Position numbers and translations under genes: made by a program. This document shows, one piece after another, positions 1 to 8,694 of a stretch of DNA of 64,000 nt. The number at the start of each line of letters is the position of its first letter. Positions within the stretch are counted from its first letter, which is position 1. The notes beneath the pieces are model-generated. The model was not told where the DNA came from, ran no database searches, and saw only the letters and a program-made list of their open reading frames with translations. Source of the stretch: Alicyclobacillaceae bacterium (lineage in GTDB: Bacteria > Bacillota > Bacilli > Kyrpidiales > Kyrpidiaceae); assembly GCA_029961045.1 (NCBI GenBank), contig JASBVN010000006.1, positions 36,474-100,473 of the forward strand, in the 5' to 3' direction.

Positions 1-596
1 GCCCGGTGTTGGAAGAGCAGCAACTGGAGCCCCGGTCGTACCTGTATCTCACCTTGCACCGACAGGAAAACACCGACGATCCGAAGCGGTTGGACCTCAT
101 TTTGCAAGGACTTGAGCGCACGGCCAAACAGTTCGGCCTTCCCATCATCTGTTCCCTGCATCCGCGAACCCGACGTCGTTTGGAAGATTACGGGTGGTAC
201 GAGCGGTTCCGGGAGATCCCCGGGATGCGGGTCCTCTATCCCCCGGTGGACGTGTTCGATTCCCTCGCTCTCCAGTCCCGGGCCGCCCTCGTCCTGACCG
301 ACAGCGGGGGCCTGCAAGAAGAGGCGTGTATTTTGGGAGTGCCCTGCGTCACGCTGCGCGAAAACACCGAGCGGCCCGAAACCCTCGAAATTGGCGCCAA
401 CCGGCTGGCGGGGTACCGGCCCGAAGGAATCGTGCAAGCCGTCTCCGAGATGCTGGCCGTCCAAGGACCCTGGAACCACCCTTACGGGGACGGCCAAGCC
501 AGCCGCCGGATCCTCGACCTGTTTCTCGGTTCCGCCGCGCCACAGGACCCCCGTTCGCGGCAGGACCGTCATCCGATGGAGCATTCCGGAATATGA
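1..596 (+). CDS. wecB: UDP-N-acetylglucosamine 2-epimerase, C-terminal part (cut by window edge)
   Basis: The C-terminal 197 residues of a non-hydrolysing UDP-GlcNAc 2-epimerase, which interconverts UDP-GlcNAc and UDP-ManNAc for wall or surface polysaccharide synthesis. The reading frame is already open at base 3, so the N-terminal half lies outside the window. Visible family motifs are HRQEN near the start, HPRTRRR, DSGGLQEEA and the uracil/phosphate-binding stretch RENTERPE. The full protein is normally about 370-390 residues, so about half is present. The last 25 residues are Pro/Arg-rich and unlike the core fold. A lipoprotein gene follows on the same strand after 47 bases with its own ribosome site, so cotranscription is possible. 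Family identity is secure; the exact polymer it serves cannot be told. Confidence 0.9.
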   Translation, partial: PVLEEQQLEPRSYLYLTLHRQENTDDPKRLDLILQGLERTAKQFGLPIICSLHPRTRRRLEDYGWYERFREIPGMRVLYPPVDVFDSLALQSRAALVLTDSGGLQEEACILGVPCVTLRENTERPETLEIGANRLAGYRPEGIVQAVSEMLAVQGPWNHPYGDGQASRRILDLFLGSAAPQDPRSRQDRHPMEHSGI

Positions 597-643
597 ATGA
601 TAAAAAAGAACCGGACAAGCCGGAATGCAACGGAGGACACGCC

Positions 644-1600
644 ATGTGGAAACGGATTGCGGCCGCCGGAGCGGCCCTCGCGTTGTTGGCGGCGTGCGGC
701 GTTCCACCCGTCGCGAAGCCGGAACCGTCCCCGGCGCCCGCCCCCGGTCCCAAGCCGGCGCCGGAACCGCCGGCCCCACCTCCTTTGGGGGGCACCATCG
801 CCGTGATGATCGACAACCTACCCGAAGCCCGGCCTCAGGCCGGTCTGAACGAGGCGTCAATCGTGGTGGAGGCGTTGGCGGAAGGTCCCATCACCCGGTT
901 TGAGGCGTTTTTCACCCATGCGGCGGACAAGATCGGCCCCGTGCGCAGCATCCGTCCTTATTTCGTCGAGCTGGCCCGGGGGCTCCGGTCGCCCCTCGCC
1001 CACGCAGGCGGAAGTCCCGAAGCCTTAGCCATGATGAAGCGGGGCGCGGCGGCCGATCTGGATGAAATTTACAATTCGGGCCAGGCATTCTGGCGGGATG
1101 AGCACCGTCCCGCCCCCCACAACCTGTATACCGATACGGCCCGCTTGGTCGGAGCCGCCCGGACCAAAGGCTACAGCCTCGGAAAGCTCCCGGACACCCC
1201 GGTGGGTCCGATGCCGGGATCCGGTACCCCGGTCCAGCGCCTGCACCTCCGGTGGTACCATTACACCGTCACATGGGATTGGATCGGCGGACAATTCCGC
1301 CGTTCCGAAGACGGAACGCCCCACCTCTCCGAGAACGGCCGGCAGGTCTCGGCCCCGAACATTGCAGTCCTCGTGGCTCCCGCGCGCATCCTCGACGACC
1401 AGGGCCGCCGGGAAATCGACGTCACCGGTTCGGGAAAAGCATGGTTTTTCACGGGAGGACGCATGTATGCCGGCGCGTGGTCGCGCCGCGAGGGAGAATG
1501 GTTCCGCTTCTCCACTCCGGCCGGCGGGGCAGCCTGGGATGAGGGGCCCCTTTGGATCGAAATCATTTCCGATTCGTCGTGGATGAAAACCGAACCATGA
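644..1600 (+). CDS. YerB-like lipoprotein, DUF3048 family
   Basis: Predicted exported lipoprotein of 318 residues. It has a short basic N-terminus, a hydrophobic stretch and a lipobox LLAAC with the lipidated Cys at residue 18. A Pro/Ala-rich spacer of about 30 residues leads into the DUF3048 domain, recognised by the opening AVMIDNLPEARPQAGL and by RFEAFF and GPVRSIRPYF. The B. subtilis relative is YerB; its biochemical role is unknown. I chose the ATG at 644 because GGAGGA lies 6 bases upstream and the signal peptide begins there. The frame is open much further upstream, but that part overlaps the epimerase gene in another frame and looks like a shadow. A weak hairpin follows the stop. Confidence 0.85.
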   Translation: MWKRIAAAGAALALLAACGVPPVAKPEPSPAPAPGPKPAPEPPAPPPLGGTIAVMIDNLPEARPQAGLNEASIVVEALAEGPITRFEAFFTHAADKIGPVRSIRPYFVELARGLRSPLAHAGGSPEALAMMKRGAAADLDEIYNSGQAFWRDEHRPAPHNLYTDTARLVGAARTKGYSLGKLPDTPVGPMPGSGTPVQRLHLRWYHYTVTWDWIGGQFRRSEDGTPHLSENGRQVSAPNIAVLVAPARILDDQGRREIDVTGSGKAWFFTGGRMYAGAWSRREGEWFRFSTPAGGAAWDEGPLWIEIISDSSWMKTEP

Positions 1601-1620
1601 CGGTCTGCTCCCCGTGCAAA

Positions 1621-1652
1621 GGATCCGGGTTGCACCCCGGTCCTCAGCTTTT
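1621..1652 (+). terminator. Possible terminator between the lipoprotein gene and hemZ
   Basis: A GGA/CCGGG arm pairs with CCCGG/TCC around a six-base loop with one bulged T, then a short CTTTT tract on the plus strand. The genes on either side converge here. The stem is short, so this is a modest call. Confidence 0.4.
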
Positions 1653-3155
1653 CGCCGGTAACCACCGTTCCATTTGCCGTTTCTTTTTTTCGGCCACTTC
1701 CCGAATGGTTTCCACATACGCCCGGGGTTCGCGCGGATTGAAATGGCGACCCGCGACCCGGCCGTCCCGGGTCACCCATTTGGACACCGCACCCCCACCG
1801 ATCCCGACGACGGTCTGAAATTCTTCCATGATACAGATGTTGTACAAACTTTCTTTTCCCGGTTTTGCATATCCTATATTTTCTAGATTTCCTAATATAT
1901 CCTTTTGCCGGTAGAGGTAATAGGGACGGTATCCGCACCGCGAAGCCCATGCCTGGGCTTCCTCCATCATCGCCCGGACCTCGGAAGCGCCGGGGATGGG
2001 GTACCGGCCCCGGTGGCGCTTGACCTCCGCCGTACGTTTAAAGGAAAGGGTGTGAACCGTCACAGAATCGGGCCCCAGGGATTCCAAGCAGGCCAGGGTA
2101 TGACGGAGGTCCTCGACGGTCTCTCCGGGCAGTCCCAAAATGATGTCCATATTCACGTTCTCAAAGCCGGCTTCCCGAACCTGTCGATACCGTTTTTCCG
2201 TCAGCCCGGCGCTGTGGCCGCGCCCGATGGCTCGCAGGGTCTCTCCCTTGAAGGTCTGGGGGTTAACGCTGACGCGCGTCACCCCCCAGCTCCGCATCAC
2301 TTCCACGCGGTCGGCCGTGAGGGTGTCGGGACGCCCTGCTTCGACGGTCCATTCGCTCCACGGGCTGCGGCCGGGCAACCGGCGGTCGAGAATCCATAAC
2401 AGGCGGTCCAGTTCGCCGGCACTGAGGCTGGTGGGCGTTCCCCCGCCCACATACACCGCCGACACCGACAATCCGGACCGTTCGAGCGCTTCCCCGAGCA
2501 CCGCCGCCTCGTAATCCAACGCGTGGAGAAACGGTTCGGCAAAGGCCCGTTTCTCCTGCATCGAATAGGCGGGAAAGGTGCAGTAGGCGCAGTGGGTGGG
2601 GCAAAAAGGAATCCCCACGTACACGCTGACGGAACGGGCATAGAGGGTATACAGGTCGGGCACCACTTCCCGTTGCACGTCCGCAATGCGCGACAACAAA
2701 TCGATCCGGGCCGGTTCGATCCCGTAATCCGCCGCTAGGCGCCGAGCCGTTTCTTCTTTCGTCAATCCCTGCCGCAAAAAACCGTGAAGGAGTTTCATCG
2801 GCCGGACGCCCGTCAAAATCCCCCAGGGCTGTCCGGTGCCGTAACGGCGCGCCAGCAGATCGTGCAACACCTTCAAGACCACCTGTTTTCCCTTGCGGCG
2901 GACCGTCGCCTCATCGGGAGCCGCCGGCAGAGCGACGCGATGTTCTTCATGCCATCCGGCCATGTCTCCCGCCGCCAGGAGCGCGCCGTTCTCCCGGCGC
3001 AGCGTAAGCCGGATCGCCAGATCCGCCTCCCCGGACTCGGCGGCTCGTTCTTGTCCGCTTGTCACGCACACTTCGGCCGTACCGTCAAACAGGAGGATCA
3101 TCCGCTCAATTTCCACCGGGTACGGGCACCCTTCCGCACGAACCTCCACCCGCAT
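1644..3155 (-). CDS. hemZ: Oxygen-independent coproporphyrinogen III oxidase family protein HemZ
   Basis: Radical-SAM enzyme of 503 residues, expected to convert coproporphyrinogen III to protoporphyrinogen IX (or act on a related porphyrin) without oxygen, in the cytoplasm. The cluster motif CPTHCAYC follows VYVGIPF near residue 180. The radical-SAM core continues through YVGGGTPTSL, VEAGRPDTL and NMDIILGLPGET. The YLYRQKDILGNLENIGYA segment is typical of HemZ rather than HemN. The N-terminal region of about 170 residues before the core is also a HemZ feature. Two ATGs lie six bases apart. The second, at 3155, sits at proper distance from GGAGGG, so I use it. It is transcribed divergently from the response regulator across a 141-base AT-rich gap. 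Not in a haem operon here. Confidence 0.9.
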   Translation of the reverse strand: MRVEVRAEGCPYPVEIERMILLFDGTAEVCVTSGQERAAESGEADLAIRLTLRRENGALLAAGDMAGWHEEHRVALPAAPDEATVRRKGKQVVLKVLHDLLARRYGTGQPWGILTGVRPMKLLHGFLRQGLTKEETARRLAADYGIEPARIDLLSRIADVQREVVPDLYTLYARSVSVYVGIPFCPTHCAYCTFPAYSMQEKRAFAEPFLHALDYEAAVLGEALERSGLSVSAVYVGGGTPTSLSAGELDRLLWILDRRLPGRSPWSEWTVEAGRPDTLTADRVEVMRSWGVTRVSVNPQTFKGETLRAIGRGHSAGLTEKRYRQVREAGFENVNMDIILGLPGETVEDLRHTLACLESLGPDSVTVHTLSFKRTAEVKRHRGRYPIPGASEVRAMMEEAQAWASRCGYRPYYLYRQKDILGNLENIGYAKPGKESLYNICIMEEFQTVVGIGGGAVSKWVTRDGRVAGRHFNPREPRAYVETIREVAEKKKRQMERWLPAKS

Positions 3156-3296
3156 GAGCATCCCTCCGCGACAGAACCACCGCAATATCAAACGGATTTC
3201 GAAACTTTCAATTCAACTTAACATCTTTTCAATGAAACGAATTTGTAACAAAATAGACTTCGGATGGACCCGCACGGGCAACGAGGGGGAAACGGG

Positions 3297-4004
3297 ATGA
3301 CACCAAGAGTCCTGGTCGTGGAACCAGAACCTCGTGTGGCCCACCAAGTTGCCGACAACTTGCGCAGAAACGGTTTCATTCCCACCGTGGTCTCCCTGGG
3401 CCGGCAGGCGTTGGCGGTGATTCAGGAACGCCAGGCGGACGTCGTCATTCTCGATGCTTCTGTACCGGACATGTCATGGGAATTGTGCAAGGCCCTGAGG
3501 CGGATCCCCCACCGGTTTCTCCTTCTGCTGTTGAGCCGGCAATGGTTGCAAGCGGCGTCAACCGACCGGTTGGACTCATTTTCTTATGCCGATGAATGGA
3601 TTTCGAAGCCCTTCCGGCCGGACGAATTGGCGGAACGGGTTCGGTCGGTGCTGTTCAGGGGACGCCGGGAACCGATTTTTGCCGACCGCATGAGCTTTAA
3701 CGACGGCGATCTCGTCATCGATGTCGCCGCGCGCGCAGCCTACCGCCGCGGACGGCGGGTCCCCTTGACGCCGACAGAGTACCGGTTGCTCCTGGTGTTC
3801 GCCCGGTCTGCCGGAGAAGTCCTCCTGCGGCAGGAGTTGGCCGAATGGATTCTGGGACCCGATTTCGTCGGGGAAGCCAGAACCATCGATGCACACGTGA
3901 AAAATCTTCGCGCCAAAATGGAGGACCAACCCAAACACCCCAAATACATTAAAACGGTGTACGGTACGGGTTACCGGTTTCAAGGCCGTTTGGACGAATC
4001 GTAG
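3297..4004 (+). CDS. OmpR/PhoB-family response regulator, orphan
   Basis: A 235-residue transcription regulator with an N-terminal receiver domain (about residues 1-120) and a C-terminal winged helix (about 135-235). In the receiver, the phosphorylatable Asp sits in VVILDASVPDM, and the switch Ser (LLLLLS) and Lys (ISKPFRPDEL) are present. The first acidic pocket reads VEPEP where most receivers have a D-D or E-D pair, so metal binding may be weak. The DNA-binding domain ends in the usual GTGYRF hairpin. I chose the ATG at 3297 because GAGGGGG precedes it by seven bases; the ATG at 3264 has no such site. No histidine kinase is adjacent, so its partner and targets are unknown. Confidence 0.88.
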   Translation: MTPRVLVVEPEPRVAHQVADNLRRNGFIPTVVSLGRQALAVIQERQADVVILDASVPDMSWELCKALRRIPHRFLLLLLSRQWLQAASTDRLDSFSYADEWISKPFRPDELAERVRSVLFRGRREPIFADRMSFNDGDLVIDVAARAAYRRGRRVPLTPTEYRLLLVFARSAGEVLLRQELAEWILGPDFVGEARTIDAHVKNLRAKMEDQPKHPKYIKTVYGTGYRFQGRLDES

Positions 4005-4060
4005 CTCGGACGACAACCGGCAGTATACCCCCGAACGGCGGCGCTGTCAAGGCAAGCCGC

Positions 4061-4095
4061 ACAAAAGCATAGGCGGAGCGTCCGCCCCGCCTATG
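4061..4095 (-). terminator. Terminator after selD
   Basis: Between the convergent response regulator and selD there is a hairpin with arms CATAGGCG and CGCCTATG (4068-4095). An alternative inner pairing is GGCGGA/TCCGCC. Read on the minus strand it is followed by CTTTTGT, as expected for termination of selA-selD transcription. It may also stop the regulator transcript. Confidence 0.6.
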
Positions 4096-4106
4096 TAGAG
4101 GGGAGA

Positions 4107-5141
4107 TCACAACACCTCAATCCGCCCTGCGGGTCCTTCGATGATCTCCCCGATTGCAGCGCTGTCCGCCACCCCCGCCTTCCGGAGGGCTTCCACCAGT
4201 TCCTCCGCCCGGTCCTTGGCCACGCACAGGAGCAACCCGCCCGAGGTCACGGCATCGCACAAAATCGTCCGCAACACGGGAGGCACGGAGGGGTGGTAAT
4301 CGACCCAATCCGCCAACCACGCCTCGTTGTTCCTCGTGCCTCCGGGCACCACTCCTTGCTCCGCCAATTCCCAGGTCCCCGGCAGAACCGGCACCCGGTC
4401 CGCCAGAATCCGGATTCCGACACCGCTGGCCCTGGCGATCTCCGCCGCATGTCCAAGCAGGCCGAAACCCGTCACGTCGGTGCAGGCGTGCACGGAAAAC
4501 CCCGCGGCCACTTCGGCCGCCGTCTTGTTCAGCGCCACCATGACTTCCTGCACCCGGCGGATCATGTCGTCCGTCGCCTTTTGCCTCTTGATCGCCGTCG
4601 TCACAATTCCCACGCCCACGGGCTTGGTGAGAATCAACACGTCGTCCGGCCGGGCGCCCGCATTGGTCCACATCGCCTTGGGAGACACGATCCCCGTCAC
4701 GGCCATGCCGAATTTCGGCTCCGCGTCGTCGATGGAGTGGCCGCCCACGATCGTCGCGCCGGCCTCCCGAACTTTGTCCGCCCCGCCCCGCAGAATTTCC
4801 ACGAGGATCCCTTTGTCGAGGCGGCTGACGGGAAATCCGACGAGATTGAGCACCGTCAAGGGCCTGCCCCCCATTGCGTATACATCACTGAGGGCGTTGG
4901 CCGCGGCAATTTGCCCAAACACGTAAGGATCGTCTACCACCGGCGTGAAAAAGTCGACAGTCTGTACCAAAGCCAGGTCATCCGACAAACGGTAAACGCC
5001 GGCGTCATCCGACGTGTCTAGACCCACCAGCAGGTCGGCGTCCGGCGGCATCGGAGGCAGAAGGGCCAATACTTCCTTGAGGTCCCCCGGACCGATCTTA
5101 CACCCTCACCCGGCCTTGCTGGACAGGGCCGTCAGCCTCAC
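4107..5141 (-). CDS. selD: Selenophosphate synthetase SelD, itself a selenoprotein (in-frame TGA)
   Basis: Makes selenophosphate from selenide and ATP, the selenium donor for selenocysteine and selenouridine. Simple ORF calling begins at a TTG at 5069 and misses the catalytic N-terminus. Reading upstream in the same frame gives K-I-G-P-G-D-L, then C, G, a TGA at 5108-5106, G, A, K. This is the SelD motif G-(Sec/Cys)-G-C-K, so the TGA should be selenocysteine, residue 12 if translation begins at the GTG at 5141. That gives 344 residues, the usual SelD length. The following RLTALSSKAG matches the family start. Later signatures are TDFFTPVVDDP, GGHSID, TDVTGFGLLGH and CDAVTSGGLLL. The gene starts inside the 3' end of selA (44-base overlap). 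The start codon is the least certain point: no strong ribosome site is visible, only a GGAG 17 bases upstream, and coupling to selA is likely. Confidence 0.9.
5081..5108 (-). promoter_or_regulatory. Selenocysteine UGA codon with SECIS-like hairpin
   Basis: The TGA is at 5108-5106. Seventeen bases lie between it and the apical loop of a perfect 5-bp hairpin, GGTCC-GGG-GGACC (5093-5081). Bacterial SECIS elements are described as a small stem-loop soon after the UGA, with a G in the first loop positions and roughly 16-37 bases of spacing, and this fits. The hairpin is small and sits in GC-rich DNA, so on its own it is modest evidence. Together with the conserved protein motif around the codon it is convincing. 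Confidence 0.7.
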
Positions 5142-6567
5142 CCGGCTGCCGGGACCGGCTCCGGAGTTGTTCGAAGGCCCTGCGGATTCCTTCGGCACAA
5201 AGTTCCAGTTCATGGGGAAAAATCGTCCGGACATCGAGCCTCACCTCCTCTCGGTGAATCCGCCCCATAATCGGAGGTTCTCCGGTTCTGAGCGCCGTTT
5301 CGAGGGCGGCGGCCCCCCATCTCCGGCCCTCCAGCACCACAGTATAGGTGGGCAGTTCCACCGCCGGCAAGCTTCCCCCTCCTACTTGGGACACATCCGG
5401 GGTGACGCGGACCGCCACTTCGCCACCGGAGGCAGGGCGAATTGCCGCCGCCAACCGCTCCGCCGCCGTTTTCAACTCCTCCGGCCGCCGCCGGAGCATC
5501 CACAAAACCGGAATCTCCCTCGCGGCCCTCTCTTCGTCCAAGTATAGCCGCAACGTCGCTTCCAGCGCCGCCAGGGTGAGTTTATCCACCCGCAACGCCC
5601 GCGCCAACTGATGCTTTTTAAGCTTTTCGACGACATTCTTCTTACCGACGACGATGCCCGCCTGGGCCCCTCCCAGCAACTTGTCCCCGCTGAAGGAAAC
5701 CACATCGACCCCCGCCGCCACGCACTCGCGAACCGTGGGCTCGTCCCCGATGCCCCACTTCCTGATGTCGAAGAGCACTCCGCTGCCCAAATCCTCGTAT
5801 AAAAGGAGACTGTGCTTCCGGCACAGCGCCGCCAACTCTTCCCGCGAGGGCCGGGAAGTAAAACCCACGATGCGAAAGTTGCTGGTATGGGTGCGCATGA
5901 TCATCGCCGTTTCGCCGTCGATCGCCCGTTCATAGTCGTAATCGTGGGTTTTGTTGGTCGTCCCCACCTCCACCAACCGCGCGCCGCTTTCCGCCATGAC
6001 CTCCGATACCCGGAACGATCCGCCGATCTCCACCAACTCTCCCCGGGACACAATGACATTCCGGCCGGAAGCCAAAGTCCGGAGAACCAACAACACCGCC
6101 GCGGCGTTGTTGTTGACCACCATAGCCGCCTCGGCTCCCGTCAGGCGACACAACAAATCCTCCACATGTTCGTGGCGGGACCCGCGCTTTCCCGTCTCCA
6201 GCCGCAACTCCAGGTTGCTGTATCCCCGGGCCACCCGCACGACCTGTTCGACGGCCGACTCGGCCAAGGGGGCCCTTCCGAGGTTGGTGTGCAACACCAC
6301 CCCGGTGGCGTTGATCACCGGCCGAAGATGCGGGCGGAGCTTCGATTCCACCCACTCGGCCGTCTCCCGAGCCAGTTCCTCCAGCTCCGGTACCGAGGCC
6401 ACGCCCGCCAAAATGCGTTCCCGGTGGCGGGCCACAGCCCGGGATGCCCCCTCCGCCACCAATTCGCGGGGGGCCCGGCGCTGAAGATCGGCACACACCG
6501 GGTGGGACAAAATCCGATGGACGGCGGGAAGTTGCCGGAGCCGTTCTCTCCGCGTTTCGTCGATCAT
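5098..6567 (-). CDS. selA: L-seryl-tRNA(Sec) selenium transferase SelA
   Basis: PLP-dependent enzyme of 489 residues that converts Ser-tRNA(Sec) to Sec-tRNA(Sec) using selenophosphate. Clear SelA signatures are LPAVHRILSHP near the start, INATGVVLHTNLGRAPL, VVNNNAAAVLL and the PLP lysine in SFSGDKLLGG (about residue 292). I chose the ATG at 6567 because GGAGGGAGGG lies just upstream and the family N-terminus begins there; the longer frame has no ribosome site. The gene ends at 5098 and its last 44 bases also encode the N-terminus of SelD, including the Sec codon. The two genes are therefore cotranscribed. selB and the Sec tRNA gene, often nearby, are not in this window. hemL is divergent upstream. 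Confidence 0.95.
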   Translation of the reverse strand: MIDETRRERLRQLPAVHRILSHPVCADLQRRAPRELVAEGASRAVARHRERILAGVASVPELEELARETAEWVESKLRPHLRPVINATGVVLHTNLGRAPLAESAVEQVVRVARGYSNLELRLETGKRGSRHEHVEDLLCRLTGAEAAMVVNNNAAAVLLVLRTLASGRNVIVSRGELVEIGGSFRVSEVMAESGARLVEVGTTNKTHDYDYERAIDGETAMIMRTHTSNFRIVGFTSRPSREELAALCRKHSLLLYEDLGSGVLFDIRKWGIGDEPTVRECVAAGVDVVSFSGDKLLGGAQAGIVVGKKNVVEKLKKHQLARALRVDKLTLAALEATLRLYLDEERAAREIPVLWMLRRRPEELKTAAERLAAAIRPASGGEVAVRVTPDVSQVGGGSLPAVELPTYTVVLEGRRWGAAALETALRTGEPPIMGRIHREEVRLDVRTIFPHELELCAEGIRRAFEQLRSRSRQPGEADGPVQQGRVRV

Positions 6568-6714
6568 AACCGCCCTCCCTCCGGCGCGACGCGCACCGAA
6601 TCCGCTCATGGTGCAGGTAACCCCATCATATCATACGGGTCCGGCCCGACCAAGGTAGCGCAACCGCGAGGAAGTTGATAGGATGAAAAGGAGGTGGATC
6701 GGAAAGGGGTTTCC

Positions 6715-8019
6715 ATGATGCTGCGAACCCGATCGGAACAGAGCTACCAACGCGCCCAACAGATCATCCTGGGCGGGGTCAACAGCCCTTCCCGCTCCTT
6801 TAAAGCCGTCGGAGGCGGAGCCCCCGTCTTCATCGCCCGGGGCCGCGGAGCCTACCTGTGGGATGTAGACGGAAACCGCTACATCGATTACCTGTGCGGT
6901 TACGGTCCCGTCATCCTGGGACACGCTCACCCGGAAATCACGGAAACCCTGGCCGCAGCGGGCGAAGACGGCATCCTCTTCGGCGCCCCCACCGAGTGGG
7001 AGACGGAGTTGGGCGAGGCCTTGCGGGCCGCCGTACCTTCCCTAGAGCGCTTGCGATTCGTCAACAGTGGGACCGAAGCGGTCATGACCTCCATCCGCGT
7101 CGCCCGAGCGGCCACCGGACGCGATAAAATCGTCAAATTCGCAGGATGCTACCACGGCCATTCCGATTTGGTCCTCGTCGCCGCCGGATCCGGCCCCTCC
7201 ACTTTGGGCACCCCGGACAGTGCAGGTGTACCGGAGGGAATCGCCCGGGATGTCGTGACGGTGCCCTACAACGATCTCGACGCCTTGGAAACGGCCTTCC
7301 GGCGGTTCGGACGGGACATCGCCGCCGTACTGGTGGAACCGGTGGTCGGCAATTTCGGCATCGTTCCCCCGAAGCCGGGCTTCTTGGAAGGAATCAACGA
7401 GATCGCGCACTCCCACGGCGCCCTCGTCATCTACGACGAGGTCATCACCGCATTCCGGTTTCATTACGGCGCGGTACAGACCCTCTACGGGGTCGAACCG
7501 GACTTGACCGCCCTCGGAAAGATCATCGGAGGAGGACTGCCGATCGGAGCGTATGGAGGACGCCGGGACATCATGGAGCAAGTCGCACCCCTCGGGCCGA
7601 CCTACCAGGCGGGCACGATGGCCGGCAACCCCCTCGCCATGCGAACCGGCCTGAAATGTCTCGAAATCCTGTCCCGTCCGGGAACCTACGAACACCTGGA
7701 TCGCCTGGGCCGGATGCTTGAGGAGGGATTGCTCGAGGCCGCCCGCCGCCGGCAGATTCCCGTCACGGTCAACCGGTTGAAGGGAGCCCTGACCCTCTTT
7801 TTCGGTCCCCACCCGGTCACTCATTACGAAGAGGCCCGGCGCACCCGGGGAGACCAATTCGCCCGCTTTTTCCACGAGATGCTGAACCGGGGCGTACACC
7901 TGGCTCCCTCGAAGTTCGAAGCCTGGTTCGTGACCATCGCCCATACGGAAGCCGACGTCGTCCAGACCCTTGAGGCCGCCGACGAAGCATTCGCCGCCGT
8001 CGCGCGGGAAGTCCCTTAA
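6715..8019 (+). CDS. hemL: Glutamate-1-semialdehyde 2,1-aminomutase
   Basis: PLP enzyme of 434 residues converting glutamate-1-semialdehyde to 5-aminolevulinate, the first committed tetrapyrrole precursor. Motifs are [15 protein letters not shown] at the N-terminus, [19 protein letters not shown], the Asp in [10 protein letters not shown] and the PLP lysine in [16 protein letters not shown] (about residue 267). The ATG at 6715 is preceded by AAAGGGG at good distance; a GTG at 6694 is in frame but overlaps the stronger GGAGG. It is not next to other early haem genes. In Bacilli a second copy (GsaB type) is often found alone like this, so a paralogue elsewhere is possible. A strong hairpin follows. 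Confidence 0.93.
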   Translation: MMLRTRSEQSYQRAQQIILGGVNSPSRSFKAVGGGAPVFIARGRGAYLWDVDGNRYIDYLCGYGPVILGHAHPEITETLAAAGEDGILFGAPTEWETELGEALRAAVPSLERLRFVNSGTEAVMTSIRVARAATGRDKIVKFAGCYHGHSDLVLVAAGSGPSTLGTPDSAGVPEGIARDVVTVPYNDLDALETAFRRFGRDIAAVLVEPVVGNFGIVPPKPGFLEGINEIAHSHGALVIYDEVITAFRFHYGAVQTLYGVEPDLTALGKIIGGGLPIGAYGGRRDIMEQVAPLGPTYQAGTMAGNPLAMRTGLKCLEILSRPGTYEHLDRLGRMLEEGLLEAARRRQIPVTVNRLKGALTLFFGPHPVTHYEEARRTRGDQFARFFHEMLNRGVHLAPSKFEAWFVTIAHTEADVVQTLEAADEAFAAVAREVP

Positions 8020-8047
8020 TTCTGGCCATCCCGGACCTCGAAAGAAT

Positions 8048-8078
8048 CGACGGGGGCCGGTGTTTCCAGCCCCCGTCG
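8048..8078. terminator. Hairpin between convergent hemL and nifU-like gene
   Basis: A perfect 10-bp stem, CGACGGGGGC with GCCCCCGTCG, around an 11-base loop, lying between two genes that converge. Neither side has a long T tract. It probably serves as a bidirectional transcription stop. Confidence 0.55.
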
Positions 8079-8104
8079 GAATGGACCGTACCGCTTTCGC
8101 CGTT

Positions 8105-8326
8105 TTAGACGGCAATGACTTCTTTGATTTCCGGCACCGCGGACTTGATCGCCCGCTCAATGCCCATCTTCAACGTCATCGTGGACATGGGGCACCCGCC
8201 GCATGCTCCCACAAGCCGCAGGGTGACGACCCCGTCTTCCACGTCGATCAATTCCACATCTCCGCCGTCAAAACGGAGACCGGGACGAATGCGGTCCAGT
8301 GCTTCCTCAACTTTTTCCCTCAGCAT
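8105..8326 (-). CDS. NifU C-terminal domain protein (YutI-like Fe-S scaffold)
   Basis: A 73-residue protein consisting only of the NifU C-terminal domain, which binds or passes on Fe-S clusters. The cluster-binding CxxC is in GACGGCPMSTMTLK; the N-terminal helix LREKVEEALDRIRPGL and the strand DGGDVELIDVEDGVVTL are typical. The start at 8326 is chosen over an ATG six bases earlier because GGAGGG is then correctly spaced. It is a single gene with its own promoter (8352-8380), facing hemL. B. subtilis YutI is the closest well-known relative by layout. Confidence 0.92.
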   Translation of the reverse strand: MLREKVEEALDRIRPGLRFDGGDVELIDVEDGVVTLRLVGACGGCPMSTMTLKMGIERAIKSAVPEIKEVIAV

Positions 8327-8351
8327 GTGCATCCCTCCCATCGACATCTCC

Positions 8352-8380
8352 AGTATAAGAAAAGAACAGAGTAAAAACAA
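8352..8380 (-). promoter_or_regulatory. Sigma-A-type promoter of the nifU-like gene
   Basis: On the minus strand TTGTTT, 17 bases, then TATACT. The -10 ends 25 bases before the ATG at 8326. The surrounding stretch is AT-rich, which is unusual in this GC-rich window. Confidence 0.6.
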
Positions 8381-8433
8381 GAATTTTTCTCATTCGATCC
8401 GCCCCGCTCCACCTCCCCGCAGTTCTTCGGGGC

Positions 8434-8649
8434 TCACCGGCGATCTCGCCGTCCGCCCCGTCTCCGGCTCAACCCTCGCGCCCAGCGGTCGATTCCCCAG
8501 AAGATCACAAAAGTCCACCCGTAGGCGGCCATCACCTGTACAACCAACGGGACGGGCCGCCCCGCCCACCGGCAAGCGATCCACAAGATCAGCGCCGCCG
8601 CGCCGATCGCGCTGGAAACGGCCGCCACCACCCATTGCCTTTTCCGCAC
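8434..8649 (-). CDS. Small membrane protein, unknown function
   Basis: A 71-residue product with two predicted membrane helices (about residues 7-26 and 34-52) and a very basic tail ending SRRRGGRRDRR. The GTG start is supported by AAAGGAG about nine bases upstream. It lies 45 bases after the ymfH stop on the same strand and so probably belongs to the ymfF-ymfH transcript. A second overlapping frame (8390-8698) is open but has no hydrophobic pattern and looks like a shadow. I do not recognise the family. Confidence 0.55.
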   Translation of the reverse strand: MRKRQWVVAAVSSAIGAAALILWIACRWAGRPVPLVVQVMAAYGWTFVIFWGIDRWARGLSRRRGGRRDRR

Positions 8650-8694
8650 GCTTTTCGAGCTCCTTTTGCCCCGGACGCCGCCTTACAACCGCCG

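Noticed and set aside
4107..5069. SelD starting at the TTG at 5069
   Set aside because: This start removes the catalytic Sec/Cys-Lys motif. The upstream sequence matches the family N-terminus if TGA is read as Sec.
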